A stretch of DNA of 49,947 nt from an uncultured Pelagibacteraceae bacterium (GTDB taxonomy: Bacteria; Pseudomonadota; Alphaproteobacteria; Pelagibacterales; Pelagibacteraceae): the NCBI GenBank assembly GCA_902633985.1, contig CACPHV010000010.1:1-49947 (forward strand). Reading direction: 5' to 3'. The notes below the pieces were generated by a model, which searched no databases, was not told the origin of the DNA, and saw only the letters and a program-made list of their open reading frames with translations. This document shows positions 17,907 to 28,333 of this stretch, piece after piece. Both the position numbers and the translations under genes were made by a program. Position 1 is the stretch's first letter, and the number at the start of each line of letters is the position of its first letter.

Positions 17907-19121
17907 ATGAGCAAAATCAAGGTAAATAACCCGGTAGTAGAGCTGGATGGCGATGAAATGACACGAATTATATGGGAGTTCATCAAAAACAAATTAATCC
18001 TTCCATATTTAGATCTTGGCATTGAATACTACGATTTAGGGATGAAAAGCAGAGATAATACAGACGATCAGATCACAATAGACTCTGCGAATGCCATTAA
18101 AAAAATTGGTGTTGGAATTAAGTGTGCAACAATTACACCTGATGAAGCAAGAGTAGAAGAATTTGATTTAAAAAAAATGTGGAGGTCTCCAAACGGAACT
18201 ATAAGAAATATAATTGGAGGAACAGTATTTAGAGAACCAATTATTTGTAAAAATATTCCAAAACTTGTTCCTTCTTGGACAGATCCAGTAATTATTGGAA
18301 GACATGCATTTGGTGATCAATACAAAGCAACAGATTTTAAAGTTCCTGGAAAAGGAAAAATGGAAGTAAAGTGGACATCAGAGGATGGAAAAGATGAAAT
18401 TAAATATGAAGTATTTAATTTTACAGGTCCAGGTGTGGCTTTATCAATGTATAATTTAGATAAGTCTATTGAAGACTTTGCAAGATCTTGTTTCAGTTAT
18501 GGGTTAATTAAAAAATGGCCTGTTTACATGTCTACCAAAAATACAATTCTTAAGCAATACGATGGAAGATTTAAAGATATTTTCCAAGAAATTTTTGACA
18601 AAGAATACAAAAGTGAATTTGAAAAAAATAATTTGACTTACGAACATAGATTAATTGATGATATGGTTGCATGTGCAATGAAGTGGAATGGTAAATATAT
18701 TTGGGCTTGTAAAAATTACGATGGTGATGTTCAGTCAGATACTATGGCTCAAGGTTATGGGTCTTTAGGATTAATGACAAGTACATTGTTAACGCCAGAT
18801 GGAAAAATAATGGAGGCAGAGGCTGCACATGGAACAGTAACTAGACACTATAGAATGCATCAACAAGGAAAAGAAACTTCAACCAATCCTATTGCATCAA
18901 TTTTTGCTTGGACTAGAGGATTAGCTCACAGAGGTAAATTGGATGGTAATGAAGAACTAATCAAATTTGCACAAACTTTAGAAAAAGTTTGTATTGAATG
19001 CGTAGAAAGTGGATCAATGACAAAAGATTTGGCAATTCTTATTGGTCCTGATAGCAAGTATTTAACTACCAATCAGTTTTTAGACGAAATTGACGGTAAT
19101 TTAAAAAAGAAATTAAACTAA
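17907..19121 (+). CDS. icd: Isocitrate dehydrogenase (NADP+), eukaryotic-like type
   Basis: This 404-residue enzyme converts isocitrate to 2-oxoglutarate. Characteristic stretches are [73 protein letters not shown] and [12 protein letters not shown]. It belongs to the type common in alphaproteobacteria and eukaryotes. It is monocistronic and divergent from psd with a 76-bp gap. Its last nine bases overlap the convergent alaS. Confidence 0.97.
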   Translation: MSKIKVNNPVVELDGDEMTRIIWEFIKNKLILPYLDLGIEYYDLGMKSRDNTDDQITIDSANAIKKIGVGIKCATITPDEARVEEFDLKKMWRSPNGTIRNIIGGTVFREPIICKNIPKLVPSWTDPVIIGRHAFGDQYKATDFKVPGKGKMEVKWTSEDGKDEIKYEVFNFTGPGVALSMYNLDKSIEDFARSCFSYGLIKKWPVYMSTKNTILKQYDGRFKDIFQEIFDKEYKSEFEKNNLTYEHRLIDDMVACAMKWNGKYIWACKNYDGDVQSDTMAQGYGSLGLMTSTLLTPDGKIMEAEAAHGTVTRHYRMHQQGKETSTNPIASIFAWTRGLAHRGKLDGNEELIKFAQTLEKVCIECVESGSMTKDLAILIGPDSKYLTTNQFLDEIDGNLKKKLN

Positions 19122-21779
19122 ACTCTTAAGCTTTTCAAAAGCTTCTTCAATTTTTGATTTATCCTGTCCACCAGCTTGAGCAAAGTCCTTTCTTCCTCCA
19201 CCACCTTTACCACCAATTATTTCAGATCCAACTTTAACAAATTTTACTGCATCAAACTTGCTGGTTAAATTATCTGTTACTCCAACTGCTAACCCAACTT
19301 TGTCATCTTTATTAGCAAATACAACAACAATACCTTCGCCTAAATCTTTTTTACCTTTATCCACAAGTTTTCTTAATTCTTTTGTAGGTAATCCATCTAT
19401 TTTTTGAAGTCTCAACTTAACTCCATTAATTTCATCATCTTTAATAATATTTTTTGATATATCCTCTAAAATTGCATTTACTGATATAATTTCTAATTGT
19501 TTAGTTAAATTTTTTATTAAAGTTTTTTGGTCAGCTTCTTCTAAACTTGGTTTTCCTCCCAATTTAATAATTTGCTGACTTAAGTCTTTAATTGTTTCCT
19601 CGTCTTTTTCGGCAGATAGGTTTGATATTTTTTCTTTATTTTTTAAATATTCCTCTAATTGTTTATCTCTCAAAGCCTCAATTCTTCTAACCCCTGCAGC
19701 AATTGAAGACTGGCTGACAATCTTAAATTTACCAATATCACCAGTGTTTTTTACATGTGTTCCACCACATAATTCAGTTGAAAAATACTTTCCATCCTCG
19801 TCTCCCATTGAAAGAACCCTTACTTCATCTCCGTATTTTTCCCCAAATAATGCTAAAGCACCATTTTCAACTGCCTCATCAGGTGTCATTAATCTAGTTT
19901 TTACATCAGATTTTTTAGAGACCATTGTATTTACAAATTCTTCTATTTTATCGATTTCCTCGTTCAAAATTGGCTTCATATGGCTAAAATCAAATCTTAA
20001 TCTGCTTGGCTCTACTAATGAGCCTTTTTGTGTTACATGAGTACCCAGAACTCTTCGTAATGATTCATGGAGCAAATGGGTTGCTGAATGATAAGCACGA
20101 GTATTATCTCTTCTTTCCACATCAATTTTTAGCTCTACACTTTCTTGAAGTTTTACAGAGCCGCTCTTAACCTTTCCATAATGGACAAATAAATCTCCAA
20201 GTTTTTTTTGAACATCGGTTACTTCAAATTTAAAATCATTCGATACTATTTCACCAGTATCACCTACTTGTCCTCCAGATTCACCATAGAAAGGAGTTTG
20301 ATTTACTATAATCATTCCTTCATCATTTTCTTTTAACTGATCTACCTCTTTGTTGTCTTTTAAAAGAGATAACACGACACCTTCTGCTTGGTTAGTTTCG
20401 TATCCTAAAAATTCAGTTACGTCTAATTTATCTTTTATGCCAAACCAGATATCTTCAACCGCTGCATCACCAGAACCTTTCCAATTTTTCTTAGCAAGCT
20501 CTCTGCTTTCCTTCATCAAAGAATTAAACTTTTCTGTATCAATTGACATTGATTTATTTCTTAAAATATCTTCAGTAAGATCTAACGGAAAACCATAGGT
20601 ATCATATAATTTAAAAGCTACTTCACCTGGCAACACTTTATCTATTTTAGATGTTTCATCATTTAAAATTTTTATTCCTCTATCTAAAAGAACTAAGAAT
20701 TTTTCTTCTTCCATTTTTAAAGTTTCTTTAATTAAAGACTCAGCTCTAACTAATTCTGGATAGTTTCCAGACATTTCATTTTTTAGAGTATCAAACAAAT
20801 TATAAAAAACTGGTTCCTTAGATCCAAGTAAATGAGAATGTCTCATTCCTCTTCTCATTATTCTTCTAAGAACATATCCTCTTCCTTCGTTTGAAGGTAA
20901 AACTCCCTCAGCAATTAAAAACGAACTTGCTCTTAAGTGATCAGCTATTACTCTAAAACTTGCAAGATTAGATTTATCTGATTTAACTTTTGTAATTTCA
21001 GATGCAGAACCAATTATTTTTTTGAAATGATCTGTTTCATAGTTATCATGTGAACCTTGTAATAAAGCAGCAATTCTCTCTAATCCCATTCCAGTATCAA
21101 CAGAAGGTTTTGGAAGATTAATTCTTTTATCTTTAGTAACTTGTTCAAACTGCATAAAGACTAAGTTCCAAATTTCTATAAATCTGTCTCCATCCTCATC
21201 TTTAGAACCAGGTAAACCTCCTGGTAAATGATCTCCATGGTCAAAAAAGATTTCAGAACAAGGACCACATGGACCTGTCTCTCCCATTGACCAAAAATTA
21301 TCAGAAGTTGCTATCCTTATAATCCTATCATCGCTAAAACCCGCTATTTTCTTCCAAAAATTGAAGGCCTCATCATCCTCATGAAATACAGTTACATAAA
21401 GCCTGTTTTTATCTATTTCAAAATCTTTAGTAATTAAATCCCAAGCATAATGAATTGCTTGTTCTTTGAAATAATCCCCAAATGAAAAATTTCCTAACAT
21501 TTCAAAAAATGTATGATGTCTTGGTGTGTAACCAACATTTTCTAAATCGTTATGTTTGCCTCCTGCCCTTACACATTTTTGTGATGTCGTGGCTCTCACA
21601 TAATCTCTTTTTTCTAATCCAGTGAAAACATTTTTAAATTGAACCATTCCAGAGTTAGCAAACATTAAAGTAGGATCATTGTTTGGAACTAAATTACTAG
21701 ACTCCACAATCTTATGATCGTTCTTTTCAAAATACTTTAAGAAAGTATTTCTTATTTCATTGAGTGTTTTGTCTGCCAT
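19113..21779 (-). CDS. alaS: Alanyl-tRNA synthetase
   Basis: This 888-residue class II synthetase has the complete domain order: a catalytic N-terminus ([42 protein letters not shown]), the editing domain with [16 protein letters not shown] and the [13 protein letters not shown] zinc motif near residues 660-690, and a C-terminal DHHA1-like domain with [13 protein letters not shown]. It is 94 bp downstream of recA on the same strand, but a terminator lies between them. Length is normal. Confidence 0.98.
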   Translation of the reverse strand: MADKTLNEIRNTFLKYFEKNDHKIVESSNLVPNNDPTLMFANSGMVQFKNVFTGLEKRDYVRATTSQKCVRAGGKHNDLENVGYTPRHHTFFEMLGNFSFGDYFKEQAIHYAWDLITKDFEIDKNRLYVTVFHEDDEAFNFWKKIAGFSDDRIIRIATSDNFWSMGETGPCGPCSEIFFDHGDHLPGGLPGSKDEDGDRFIEIWNLVFMQFEQVTKDKRINLPKPSVDTGMGLERIAALLQGSHDNYETDHFKKIIGSASEITKVKSDKSNLASFRVIADHLRASSFLIAEGVLPSNEGRGYVLRRIMRRGMRHSHLLGSKEPVFYNLFDTLKNEMSGNYPELVRAESLIKETLKMEEEKFLVLLDRGIKILNDETSKIDKVLPGEVAFKLYDTYGFPLDLTEDILRNKSMSIDTEKFNSLMKESRELAKKNWKGSGDAAVEDIWFGIKDKLDVTEFLGYETNQAEGVVLSLLKDNKEVDQLKENDEGMIIVNQTPFYGESGGQVGDTGEIVSNDFKFEVTDVQKKLGDLFVHYGKVKSGSVKLQESVELKIDVERRDNTRAYHSATHLLHESLRRVLGTHVTQKGSLVEPSRLRFDFSHMKPILNEEIDKIEEFVNTMVSKKSDVKTRLMTPDEAVENGALALFGEKYGDEVRVLSMGDEDGKYFSTELCGGTHVKNTGDIGKFKIVSQSSIAAGVRRIEALRDKQLEEYLKNKEKISNLSAEKDEETIKDLSQQIIKLGGKPSLEEADQKTLIKNLTKQLEIISVNAILEDISKNIIKDDEINGVKLRLQKIDGLPTKELRKLVDKGKKDLGEGIVVVFANKDDKVGLAVGVTDNLTSKFDAVKFVKVGSEIIGGKGGGGRKDFAQAGGQDKSKIEEAFEKLKSLV

Positions 21780-21828
21780 ATTTTTTAAAATACAGCTTTT
21801 TTATTCTATGTCTAGATACTGAAGGGAA

Positions 21829-21855
21829 AAAAGGCGCTTAAATTAAGCGCCTTTT
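21829..21855 (-). terminator. Intrinsic terminator of recA
   Basis: A near-perfect palindrome has stem AAAAGGCGCTTA and complement around a short loop. On the minus strand the hairpin is followed by six T residues (21832-21827). It begins 19 bp after the recA stop and separates recA from alaS. Confidence 0.88.
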
Positions 21856-21873
21856 ATTAATAAAGATGACCTA

Positions 21874-23028
21874 TTAATTCTTTTTAGACGGAGACGTAGC
21901 TTCTGCTTTGTCAGCCTCTTCTTTTTCAGCAACTTTCTTTTCTTTTTCCAATTTTTCAGGATCGATTGGATTTCCTTCTATTTTCTTAGAAATCACACCA
22001 GCTTTTTCTCTAATTGCCATTTCAATCTCTGCAGCAACTTTAGGATTTTGAGCTAAATATGTCTTAGCATTCTCTCTACCTTGACCAATTTTCTCACCTT
22101 TGTAAGCATACCATGCACCTGATTTTTCAATAATATCTGCTTTTGACCCGAGATCGACTAATTCACCCATCTTGCTAATTCCTCTTCCATACATCAAGTC
22201 AAACTCAACAACTTTAAATGGTGGTGCTACTTTGTTCTTAACTACTTTCACTCTTGTAGAGTTGCCAATAATTTCATCTTTATCTTTGATCGCACCAATT
22301 CTTCTAATATCCATTCTTACAGATGAGTAAAACTTAAGTGCATTACCACCTGATGTTGTCTCTGGACTTCCAAACATAACCCCTATTTTCATTCTGATTT
22401 GATTAATGAAAATCATCATCGTGTTTGTATTTGAAATTGAACCAGTTAATTTTCTTAAAGCCTGACTCATTAATCTTGATTGAAGACCAACATGATGATC
22501 TCCCATCTCTCCTTCAATTTCAGCTTTAGGAGTTAAAGCTGCAACAGAGTCTATAACGATTACTGAAATAGAACCTGATTTTACTAGTGTATCAGCGATT
22601 TCTAATGCTTGTTCACCAGTATCTGGCTGAGAAATTAAAAGCTCTTCAGTATTTACACCTAATTTTTTTGCATAAACTGGATCTAATGCATGCTCTGCAT
22701 CAACAAATGCACAAATGCCTCCAGATTTTTGAGCTTCAGCAACAACTTGTAATGCTAATGTTGTTTTTCCAGATGACTCTGGTCCATAAACTTCAATAAT
22801 TCTTCCTTTTGGTAACCCACCAATACCTAAAGCTAAATCAAGACTTAAAGAACCTGTTGACACAGACTCAATATCCATAGCTCTCTTTTCGCCAAGCTTC
22901 ATCACAGAGCCTTTTCCAAAATTATCTGTAATTTGAGCTATTGCAGCATCCAATGCTTTGTTCTTTTCTTTAACATCCATTTCTTGATCTTTAGTAGATT
23001 TAACTACTTTTAGGTTATTTTTCGTCAT
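21874..23028 (-). CDS. recA: Recombinase RecA
   Basis: This 384-residue strand-exchange ATPase has the Walker [10 protein letters not shown], the [15 protein letters not shown] [30 protein letters not shown], and the [22 protein letters not shown] loop. The N-terminal extension ([22 protein letters not shown]) and charged C-terminus ([23 protein letters not shown]) flank a canonical core. It is a single gene with its own terminator. A degenerate LexA-like half-site pair lies 50-64 bp upstream. Confidence 0.98.
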   Translation of the reverse strand: MTKNNLKVVKSTKDQEMDVKEKNKALDAAIAQITDNFGKGSVMKLGEKRAMDIESVSTGSLSLDLALGIGGLPKGRIIEVYGPESSGKTTLALQVVAEAQKSGGICAFVDAEHALDPVYAKKLGVNTEELLISQPDTGEQALEIADTLVKSGSISVIVIDSVAALTPKAEIEGEMGDHHVGLQSRLMSQALRKLTGSISNTNTMMIFINQIRMKIGVMFGSPETTSGGNALKFYSSVRMDIRRIGAIKDKDEIIGNSTRVKVVKNKVAPPFKVVEFDLMYGRGISKMGELVDLGSKADIIEKSGAWYAYKGEKIGQGRENAKTYLAQNPKVAAEIEMAIREKAGVISKKIEGNPIDPEKLEKEKKVAEKEEADKAEATSPSKKN

Positions 23029-23077
23029 TTTTTGCCTCTTTTTTTAAATTTTTTAACACTCGAATCATGAATTAAAT

Positions 23078-23092
23078 GTACACATTTTGTTC
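23078..23092 (-). promoter_or_regulatory. Candidate degenerate LexA (SOS) box upstream of recA
   Basis: In the recA sense direction the sequence reads GAAC-N7-GTAC (GAACAAAATGTGTAC), 50-64 bp before the ATG. The alphaproteobacterial LexA box is GAAC-N7-GAAC or its complement, so this is one mismatch off. No lexA gene is visible in the window, so the call is tentative. Confidence 0.35.
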
Positions 23093-23135
23093 TCATTAGC
23101 AATATATTTATTTTCAGGCTCAAAAAATCAAATAT

Positions 23136-24428
23136 TTACCTTAGTTTTAGATATTGGCTATTGAGCAAACCTACTGCTTTAAGCAGGTTATATTGAGCCA
23201 TTAGATAATTTTTCTCAGAACTTGCTAAAGAAATTTGAGCAGAAAGCAATAAGGCATTTGATTGAATAACATCTAAAGTGGTTCTAGAACCTCTTTCGTA
23301 CTCTGCAGCAATTCCTTCATTAGCTATTTCAGCTGCATTTACTTGAACTCTAACTGAATTCAAAAAACTTTCTGAAGACTTTAGACTAGACCAAGCAGTT
23401 GCTACATTTGTTTCATTTGTTCTTACAGCATCATCTAATAATAATCTTTTTCTAGTAGTTAAATTTGAATTTTTGTTAATAGTTGATCTCTTTTTTCCAC
23501 CTGAATAAAAAGGCCAACTAATTTCTGCTTTTAATACATCTTTTTCTCTCTGATCATAAGTAGAACTAAGGTCTTCTGTGTAAGATCTTTCTAAAGACAA
23601 AGAGGCAGTTGGCCTTAAATCTGATTCTGAAATTGCTAATTCTTTCTCAGCTTTAGCTAAATCAAATTTTGCTATTTGAATATCTGGATTGTTTTGTTTT
23701 GAAAGATTAATTGCTTCATTTAAAGATTTTGGAATACTAACTATTGCATTTGAATTCTTCTGAAGTTGATTTGGATTGCTTATTTTTCCAATAATATTTT
23801 CATAAGTAAGTTTACTAATTAATAAATCACTTTTAGCTTTAGCAAATTGCGCTTGAGCACCTGCAAGAGATGACTCGGATTGTGCTAAGTCAGTGTTTGT
23901 AATTTGACCCCTGTCTCTTCTAATTTTATCATTTTCAACCTGTCTAATTAAAAGATTTAAATTTTTTGCATTGATATCTAGTGTTTCTCTAGCTAAAATT
24001 AAATTTGTAAAAGCATCAATAGCTTTATGTAATATATCCTGTTCTTTTTGAACTAATTTTGCTTTAGCTAAATCTAGAGCGGTAATATTTTTTTCAAGTG
24101 TAAGATCTCTTCCGTAATCAAGCAATGTTTGTTCTAACTTAATCGAAGCTGTATAAGGGTCTACATCGCTGACGCTCGCATCTCCTCCACTTTGATTTGT
24201 TAACTTATTTGTATACTCAATGCTTTTTGACCCTTTTAAAGTTAAAGACGGCTTATAATCAGCCTTCGAAATATTTATATCTTCCTCTGAAACTTTAATA
24301 TTTTCTCTTTCAGCATTTAATTGAATATTGTTTTTATAAGTTTGATTTAATGCATCAAGAAGCGTAACCGCGAAAGCGTTACTAAAATAGAATATTGATG
24401 CGATAACTATAATAAATATTTTTTTCAT
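23136..24428 (-). CDS. tolC: TolC-family outer membrane efflux/type I secretion channel
   Basis: This 430-residue protein has a signal peptide (MKKIFIIVIASIFYFSNAFA) and two related halves rich in long coiled helices, as in TolC. Markers are TLLDALNQTYKNNIQLNAERENIKV, YEN(I)IG in the first half, and ERGSRTTLDVIQSNALLLSAQISLASSEKNYLMAQYNLLKAVG at the C-terminus. It should form a trimeric outer-membrane tunnel. No inner-membrane pump or adaptor is adjacent. It overlaps the upstream kinase gene by 4 bp. Confidence 0.92.
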   Translation of the reverse strand: MKKIFIIVIASIFYFSNAFAVTLLDALNQTYKNNIQLNAERENIKVSEEDINISKADYKPSLTLKGSKSIEYTNKLTNQSGGDASVSDVDPYTASIKLEQTLLDYGRDLTLEKNITALDLAKAKLVQKEQDILHKAIDAFTNLILARETLDINAKNLNLLIRQVENDKIRRDRGQITNTDLAQSESSLAGAQAQFAKAKSDLLISKLTYENIIGKISNPNQLQKNSNAIVSIPKSLNEAINLSKQNNPDIQIAKFDLAKAEKELAISESDLRPTASLSLERSYTEDLSSTYDQREKDVLKAEISWPFYSGGKKRSTINKNSNLTTRKRLLLDDAVRTNETNVATAWSSLKSSESFLNSVRVQVNAAEIANEGIAAEYERGSRTTLDVIQSNALLLSAQISLASSEKNYLMAQYNLLKAVGLLNSQYLKLR

Positions 24429-25354
24429 TTCGATTTATATACAGCAGTTTTAATTTGGTGGTTACTGTTTAAATTTAAAATTATAGATGCGTATTTCGGC
24501 ATATTTTTGAACATATTTTGAGTAATTCTTTGATAAGTTTGCATAAAATTAATCACATCGCCTTTACTCATTATTTTATGACCACCCTTTTTCTTTGTTT
24601 TTAACCATAACTTATGTTCCTGCTTTAATCTCCACTTTTGCAATAAACTAAAGTTTTTTGCTTTTAAATAAATCATACAATTTAACTGTGAATATAGCTT
24701 TTTATATTTATTTTTTAATTGTTGATTAACATATTTTCTCCAAACCAGTTTATGATCATTTGCCTTTTCCATAGAGTTTACAGGTTTTTTTAAGGTTTTG
24801 TTAGCTTCTGCTCTTGCTCCAACACACCAACCTTCAAAAATAATAATATCTGGTCTTTTATTAACTTTGTTCCATTTGTTTTTAGGAAATCTGTCATCAA
24901 TCGCCTTATTAAAATTTGGTAATTTCATACTTTTAAATTTTTTTGCTTTAGATTTTTTAAAGAAATCTAGCATCATATTAATATCATGTGAACCTGGAAC
25001 ACCTCTAGTTAATAACATTGGATGTATTTTTTTTGATAAAGCCATTCTTTCTTTTCTAGTTTTATAAAAATCATCAATAGAAATTTTAAAAACTTTTAAT
25101 TTAAAATACTTTTCTAAAATTATCTTTATTATTGAACTTATCGTTGTTTTGCCTGTTCCTTGACCTCCAGCTAATCCAACAAAATAAGGTTTTTTGTTAT
25201 TTGCCTTTTTTGCAATCCAAAAACATATTGGGATTAAAAAATTCTTAATCATCCCCTCCTTATTTCCAAACTTTTCGGTTGATGTTTCTTGTGATTTAAT
25301 AAATTTAAAACAATCTTTTTTAACTTTCTTAAAACACTCTTCAGATAATTTCAT
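24425..25354 (-). CDS. P-loop kinase, probable D-glycerate 3-kinase (plant GLYK-like)
   Basis: This 309-residue cytoplasmic protein has a Walker A GLAGGQGTGKTT near residue 60, then KISIDDFYKTRKER, LLTRGVPGSHDI, KLPNFNKAIDDRFP and IIFEGWCVG. Those features match the glycerate 3-kinase / YggC branch of the phosphoribulokinase-uridine kinase superfamily. The product would be 3-phosphoglycerate, letting the cell use glycerate or glycolate-derived carbon. It overlaps tolC by 4 bp and follows a 6-bp gap after the GFA-family gene upstream. Substrate is inferred from family resemblance. Confidence 0.8.
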   Translation of the reverse strand: MKLSEECFKKVKKDCFKFIKSQETSTEKFGNKEGMIKNFLIPICFWIAKKANNKKPYFVGLAGGQGTGKTTISSIIKIILEKYFKLKVFKISIDDFYKTRKERMALSKKIHPMLLTRGVPGSHDINMMLDFFKKSKAKKFKSMKLPNFNKAIDDRFPKNKWNKVNKRPDIIIFEGWCVGARAEANKTLKKPVNSMEKANDHKLVWRKYVNQQLKNKYKKLYSQLNCMIYLKAKNFSLLQKWRLKQEHKLWLKTKKKGGHKIMSKGDVINFMQTYQRITQNMFKNMPKYASIILNLNSNHQIKTAVYKSK

Positions 25355-25360
25355 TAGACT

Positions 25361-25726
25361 TTATTTTTCTTGATCCATTGGATGGTTCAGACCATCAAAG
25401 AAAGCTACTTCTTTTAAATCTTCTACTTTTACTTCATCTACACATCCTAAATTAAATCCAGTCATAGTTGGTGCGCTTCTTGGATTGTGATGAGTGTAAA
25501 TTCCACATTCAGTACAAAAGTAATGGTTAGCAACTTTAGTATGATATTGATAAAGTTTTAATTTATTTTCTCCTTTGGTAACTTTAAAGTCTTCATTTTT
25601 AACCATCCCCATTGTTGCATTTTTTCTTTTACAAATTGAACAATTACATCTTACAATTTTTGCAAGTTCATTTACTGTAGCATTTATTTCTGCCTCTACA
25701 GCTCCACAATGACAATTTAATTTCAT
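25361..25726 (-). CDS. GFA-family (CENP-V/GFA domain) zinc protein
   Basis: This 121-residue protein has the GFA domain cysteine pattern: CHCGAVEAEI at the N-terminus, RCNCSICKRKNATMG in the middle, and YFCTECGIYTHHNP, two zinc sites in all. Relatives include glutathione-dependent formaldehyde-activating enzyme, but most members have no proven activity. The three preceding genes on this strand (cupin, VOC, GFA) lie with gaps of 11-16 bp and look like one operon of small proteins. Confidence 0.85.
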   Translation of the reverse strand: MKLNCHCGAVEAEINATVNELAKIVRCNCSICKRKNATMGMVKNEDFKVTKGENKLKLYQYHTKVANHYFCTECGIYTHHNPRSAPTMTGFNLGCVDEVKVEDLKEVAFFDGLNHPMDQEK

Positions 25727-25737
25727 ATAACTCCTTT

Positions 25738-26121
25738 TTATTTTAAAATACTTTTAGCAGCAATCTTATTTCCATCTAAATCGCGAATATAAGCATAATA
25801 ATTTCCATCTTTTCTGACCCCTGGACCTCCTTCATCAACTGCACCCTTAGAAATTGCAGTTTTATAAAATTTTTCAACCGCTTCTTTACAATCTGCTAAT
25901 AAAGTAATTTGTGTTCCATTGCCAAAAGTTGCTGGTTTACCATTTACTGGGTTTGTAATATAAAAAATTACTTTTTCTGGTTCACCTATATGAGAATAAC
26001 CAATATATTTTTCAGTCTTTAAAGTTTTTTTTAATTTTAATGGTTCAAGTATAACATCATAAAACTCACTAGACTTTTCATAGTCATTAGACCCCACCAT
26101 TACAAAATCTAAAATATTCAT
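25738..26121 (-). CDS. VOC-family dioxygenase/glyoxalase-fold protein
   Basis: This 127-residue protein has one VOC module repeat pair: LDFVMVGSNDYEKSSEFYDVILEPLKLKK at the start and RDLDGNKIAAKSILK at the end, with FGNGTQITLLAD in the centre. The usual first metal His is replaced (FVMVG), so a different metal site or non-enzymatic role is possible. It is between the cupin and GFA genes. No substrate can be assigned. Confidence 0.75.
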   Translation of the reverse strand: MNILDFVMVGSNDYEKSSEFYDVILEPLKLKKTLKTEKYIGYSHIGEPEKVIFYITNPVNGKPATFGNGTQITLLADCKEAVEKFYKTAISKGAVDEGGPGVRKDGNYYAYIRDLDGNKIAAKSILK

Positions 26122-26137
26122 AATTTATATTTATTTA

Positions 26138-26488
26138 CTATTCTCCCCATTTTCCATGAAACTCATAAACAACCGCAGGTTTATCACCCACTACCCAACC
26201 ATCATGACCTGGTTCAATTGAATATGCATCACCAGCTTTATAAGTTAATTCAGTTCCATCATCATGTTTTGCGCAAACTGCCCCTGAAACAATTACGCCA
26301 AGATGTTTTGCTTTGCAGCTATCTGTGCCAACTGTTGGCTTAATGTCTTGTGACCATTTCCAACCTGGTTGTAAAACTAATCTCATAACTCTTTGATCTC
26401 CTACTTTCACAATATCTATTTTGGCATTTTTAAAATTCGTGTTACTTTCGTCTGGATTGTCAAAAGTTTTGACTTCAATTGAACTCAT
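26138..26488 (-). CDS. Cupin-domain protein
   Basis: This 116-residue protein has a single cupin-like barrel: RVMRLVLQPGWKWSQD, CKAKHLGVIVSGAVCAKHDDGTELTYKAGDAYSIEPGHDGWVVGDKPAVVYEFHG. The metal-binding pattern is degenerate but a HLG and an EPGHDGWV remain. Its function is unknown. A GAGAAAA ribosome-binding region precedes the start, and it begins the three-gene small-protein run. Divergent umuD is 154 bp away. Confidence 0.75.
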   Translation of the reverse strand: MSSIEVKTFDNPDESNTNFKNAKIDIVKVGDQRVMRLVLQPGWKWSQDIKPTVGTDSCKAKHLGVIVSGAVCAKHDDGTELTYKAGDAYSIEPGHDGWVVGDKPAVVYEFHGKWGE

Positions 26489-26585
26489 TATTTTTCTCCT
26501 TTTATAATTAAATTAGAATTTAAAACTACCCTTGGTTGGAGTTATCCACAAGCACACAAAATGTAGTTTAGATGTTCACCTTTTG

Positions 26586-26600
26586 ATTCACTTTTGATTC
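26586..26600 (+). promoter_or_regulatory. Candidate degenerate LexA box and direct repeat upstream of umuDC
   Basis: The sequence holds ATTC-N7-ATTC (26586-26600), one substitution per half-site away from the alphaproteobacterial GTTC-N7-GTTC box. A third half-site, GTTC, begins at 26574. The surrounding sequence is a direct repeat of CTTTTGATTCA. It lies about 45-57 bp before the umuD ATG. Confidence 0.35.
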
Positions 26601-26642
26601 AATTACGGACTCAAAATACAACCTCTTGAGTGTATTGTATAA

Positions 26643-27068
26643 ATGGTCTATAAAATAGAACAAAACAAGAACATGAAACTAACAATCCCTTATTATCTAC
26701 ATAAAGCAGGCGCTGGTTTTCCTTCCCCCGCTACTGATTATATCGAAGAAGATATTGATCTGAACATGCATTTAATAAGAAATGTTCCAGCAACTTTCAT
26801 CATCAGAGTTCAAGGTAAATCCATGGTCGATGTTGGGATTAATGATGGTGACTTATTGGTAGTTGATAAAAGTTTAAAACCAAAAAACTTTTCAACAGTG
26901 ATTGCAAATGTTCATGATGAACTTGTGGTTAAAACTTTAGTTCAAGAACGAGATAAAAAATTTTTAACTTCTGGATCTAAAGAGTTTTCTGACAGAATTT
27001 TAATTAACGAAGAACAAGATATTTTTATTTGGGGGGTTGTTACTTATGTCATCCATTCAACATACTAA
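26643..27068 (+). CDS. umuD: UmuD-type error-prone polymerase subunit (LexA-fold S24 protease)
   Basis: This 141-residue protein matches E. coli UmuD in layout when started at ATG 26643. The cleavage site region [13 protein letters not shown] places Ala24-Gly25 at the scissile position, Ser60 is in [13 protein letters not shown], and Lys97 is in ELVVKTL. RecA-assisted self-cleavage would convert UmuD to UmuD', the activating subunit of DNA polymerase V. It is followed by umuC, overlapping it by about 23 bp. It also overlaps the short palindrome just before its start. Confidence 0.92.
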   Translation: MVYKIEQNKNMKLTIPYYLHKAGAGFPSPATDYIEEDIDLNMHLIRNVPATFIIRVQGKSMVDVGINDGDLLVVDKSLKPKNFSTVIANVHDELVVKTLVQERDKKFLTSGSKEFSDRILINEEQDIFIWGVVTYVIHSTY

Positions 27069-28323
27069 AAAAATAGCATTAATTGATTGTAATTCTTTTT
27101 ACGTTTCCTGTGAAAGATTATTTAATCCAAAAATAAGAAGAAAGCCTGTTGTCGTTTTATCCAATAATGATGGTTGTATTATTTCAAGATCAAATGAAGC
27201 AAAAGCTTTAGGGATTAAAATGGGAGAACCTTATTTTAAAGCAAAAGATATTATTATTAAAAATAAAGTTGAAGTTTTCTCATCTAATTATTCTTTATAC
27301 GGAGATTTATCTAGAAGAGTGATGCGAACTCTTAAAAGATTTAATTCAGAAATAGAAGTTTACTCCATTGATGAAGCTTTTTTAGATTTATCAAACTTTC
27401 CTGATACTGAAGTAGAAAAAGTTGGAAAAGAAATTAGAGAAACAGTTTTACAATGGACAGGTATTCCAACCAGTATTGGAATAGCCAATACAAAAACTTT
27501 AAGCAAAGTTGCAAATCATATTGCAAAGAAAAAACAATCAGGGGTGACAAGTTTAATTGGGATAGAAAATTTAGATCCTATTTTAGAAAAAGTTGAAATC
27601 AATGATGTCTGGGGTGTTGGTAGACAATTAACTAAATTTTATCAAAAGCATGGAATTTATAATGCTAAACAACTTAAAAATAAATCTAATACCTGGATCA
27701 AAAAATCTTCAAATGTTTTAAGCTCAAGAACTGCAATGGAGCTTAGAGGAATTTCTTGTATTGGGTTAGAGACAACTACAACAAAAAGAAAGAGCTGTGT
27801 TGTTTCAAGATCCTTTGGAAAAAGAATTGAAACTTTTCAAGAATTAAAGGAAGCAGTTGCAAATTATTGCTTAAATGCATCTGAAAAAATTAGATCAGAG
27901 TCTTTAGTTGCAAAAGCAATTACTGTATTTATTAGAACCAGTCCTTTCCAAAGAAACTTTGGTTATTACTCAAATGCAAAGACAGTTGATTTTCCAGTTG
28001 CAACAAACAATAGTATTGAAACAGTTAAGACAGCAGTTTCAATATTAGAAAGTATTTTTAAAAACGGTTACCGTTATCAAAAAGCAGGTGTCATGCTAAC
28101 AGGGTTATCGAATGCTAGTGATAAAATAAATTTATTTACATCTGAAAAGGATGAAAAAATAAATAGCTTAATGCGATCAATTGATAACACTAATCATCGA
28201 TACGGAAGATCTACCTTGAGTGTTGCAAGCGCTGGAGTTCATAAAAAGTGGAATATGCGAAGACAGTATTCTTCTAAAATTGATACAGCCGATTTCTATT
28301 GTTTACCAACGATTAGAGCATAA
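27046..28323 (+). CDS. umuC: UmuC, catalytic subunit of error-prone DNA polymerase V
   Basis: This Y-family polymerase of about 425 residues has [46 protein letters not shown], the catalytic [10 protein letters not shown] motif and [22 protein letters not shown], then VWGVGRQL. An upstream in-frame TTG exists at 27037, but a GGGGGG ribosome binding region at 27031-27036 sits 9 bp before ATG 27046, so that start is preferred. The gene begins within umuD, so the two subunits are coupled. It ends 10 bp before the convergent ureG stop. Confidence 0.93.
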   Translation: MSSIQHTKKIALIDCNSFYVSCERLFNPKIRRKPVVVLSNNDGCIISRSNEAKALGIKMGEPYFKAKDIIIKNKVEVFSSNYSLYGDLSRRVMRTLKRFNSEIEVYSIDEAFLDLSNFPDTEVEKVGKEIRETVLQWTGIPTSIGIANTKTLSKVANHIAKKKQSGVTSLIGIENLDPILEKVEINDVWGVGRQLTKFYQKHGIYNAKQLKNKSNTWIKKSSNVLSSRTAMELRGISCIGLETTTTKRKSCVVSRSFGKRIETFQELKEAVANYCLNASEKIRSESLVAKAITVFIRTSPFQRNFGYYSNAKTVDFPVATNNSIETVKTAVSILESIFKNGYRYQKAGVMLTGLSNASDKINLFTSEKDEKINSLMRSIDNTNHRYGRSTLSVASAGVHKKWNMRRQYSSKIDTADFYCLPTIRA

Positions 28324-28333
28324 TAAAAAAACT

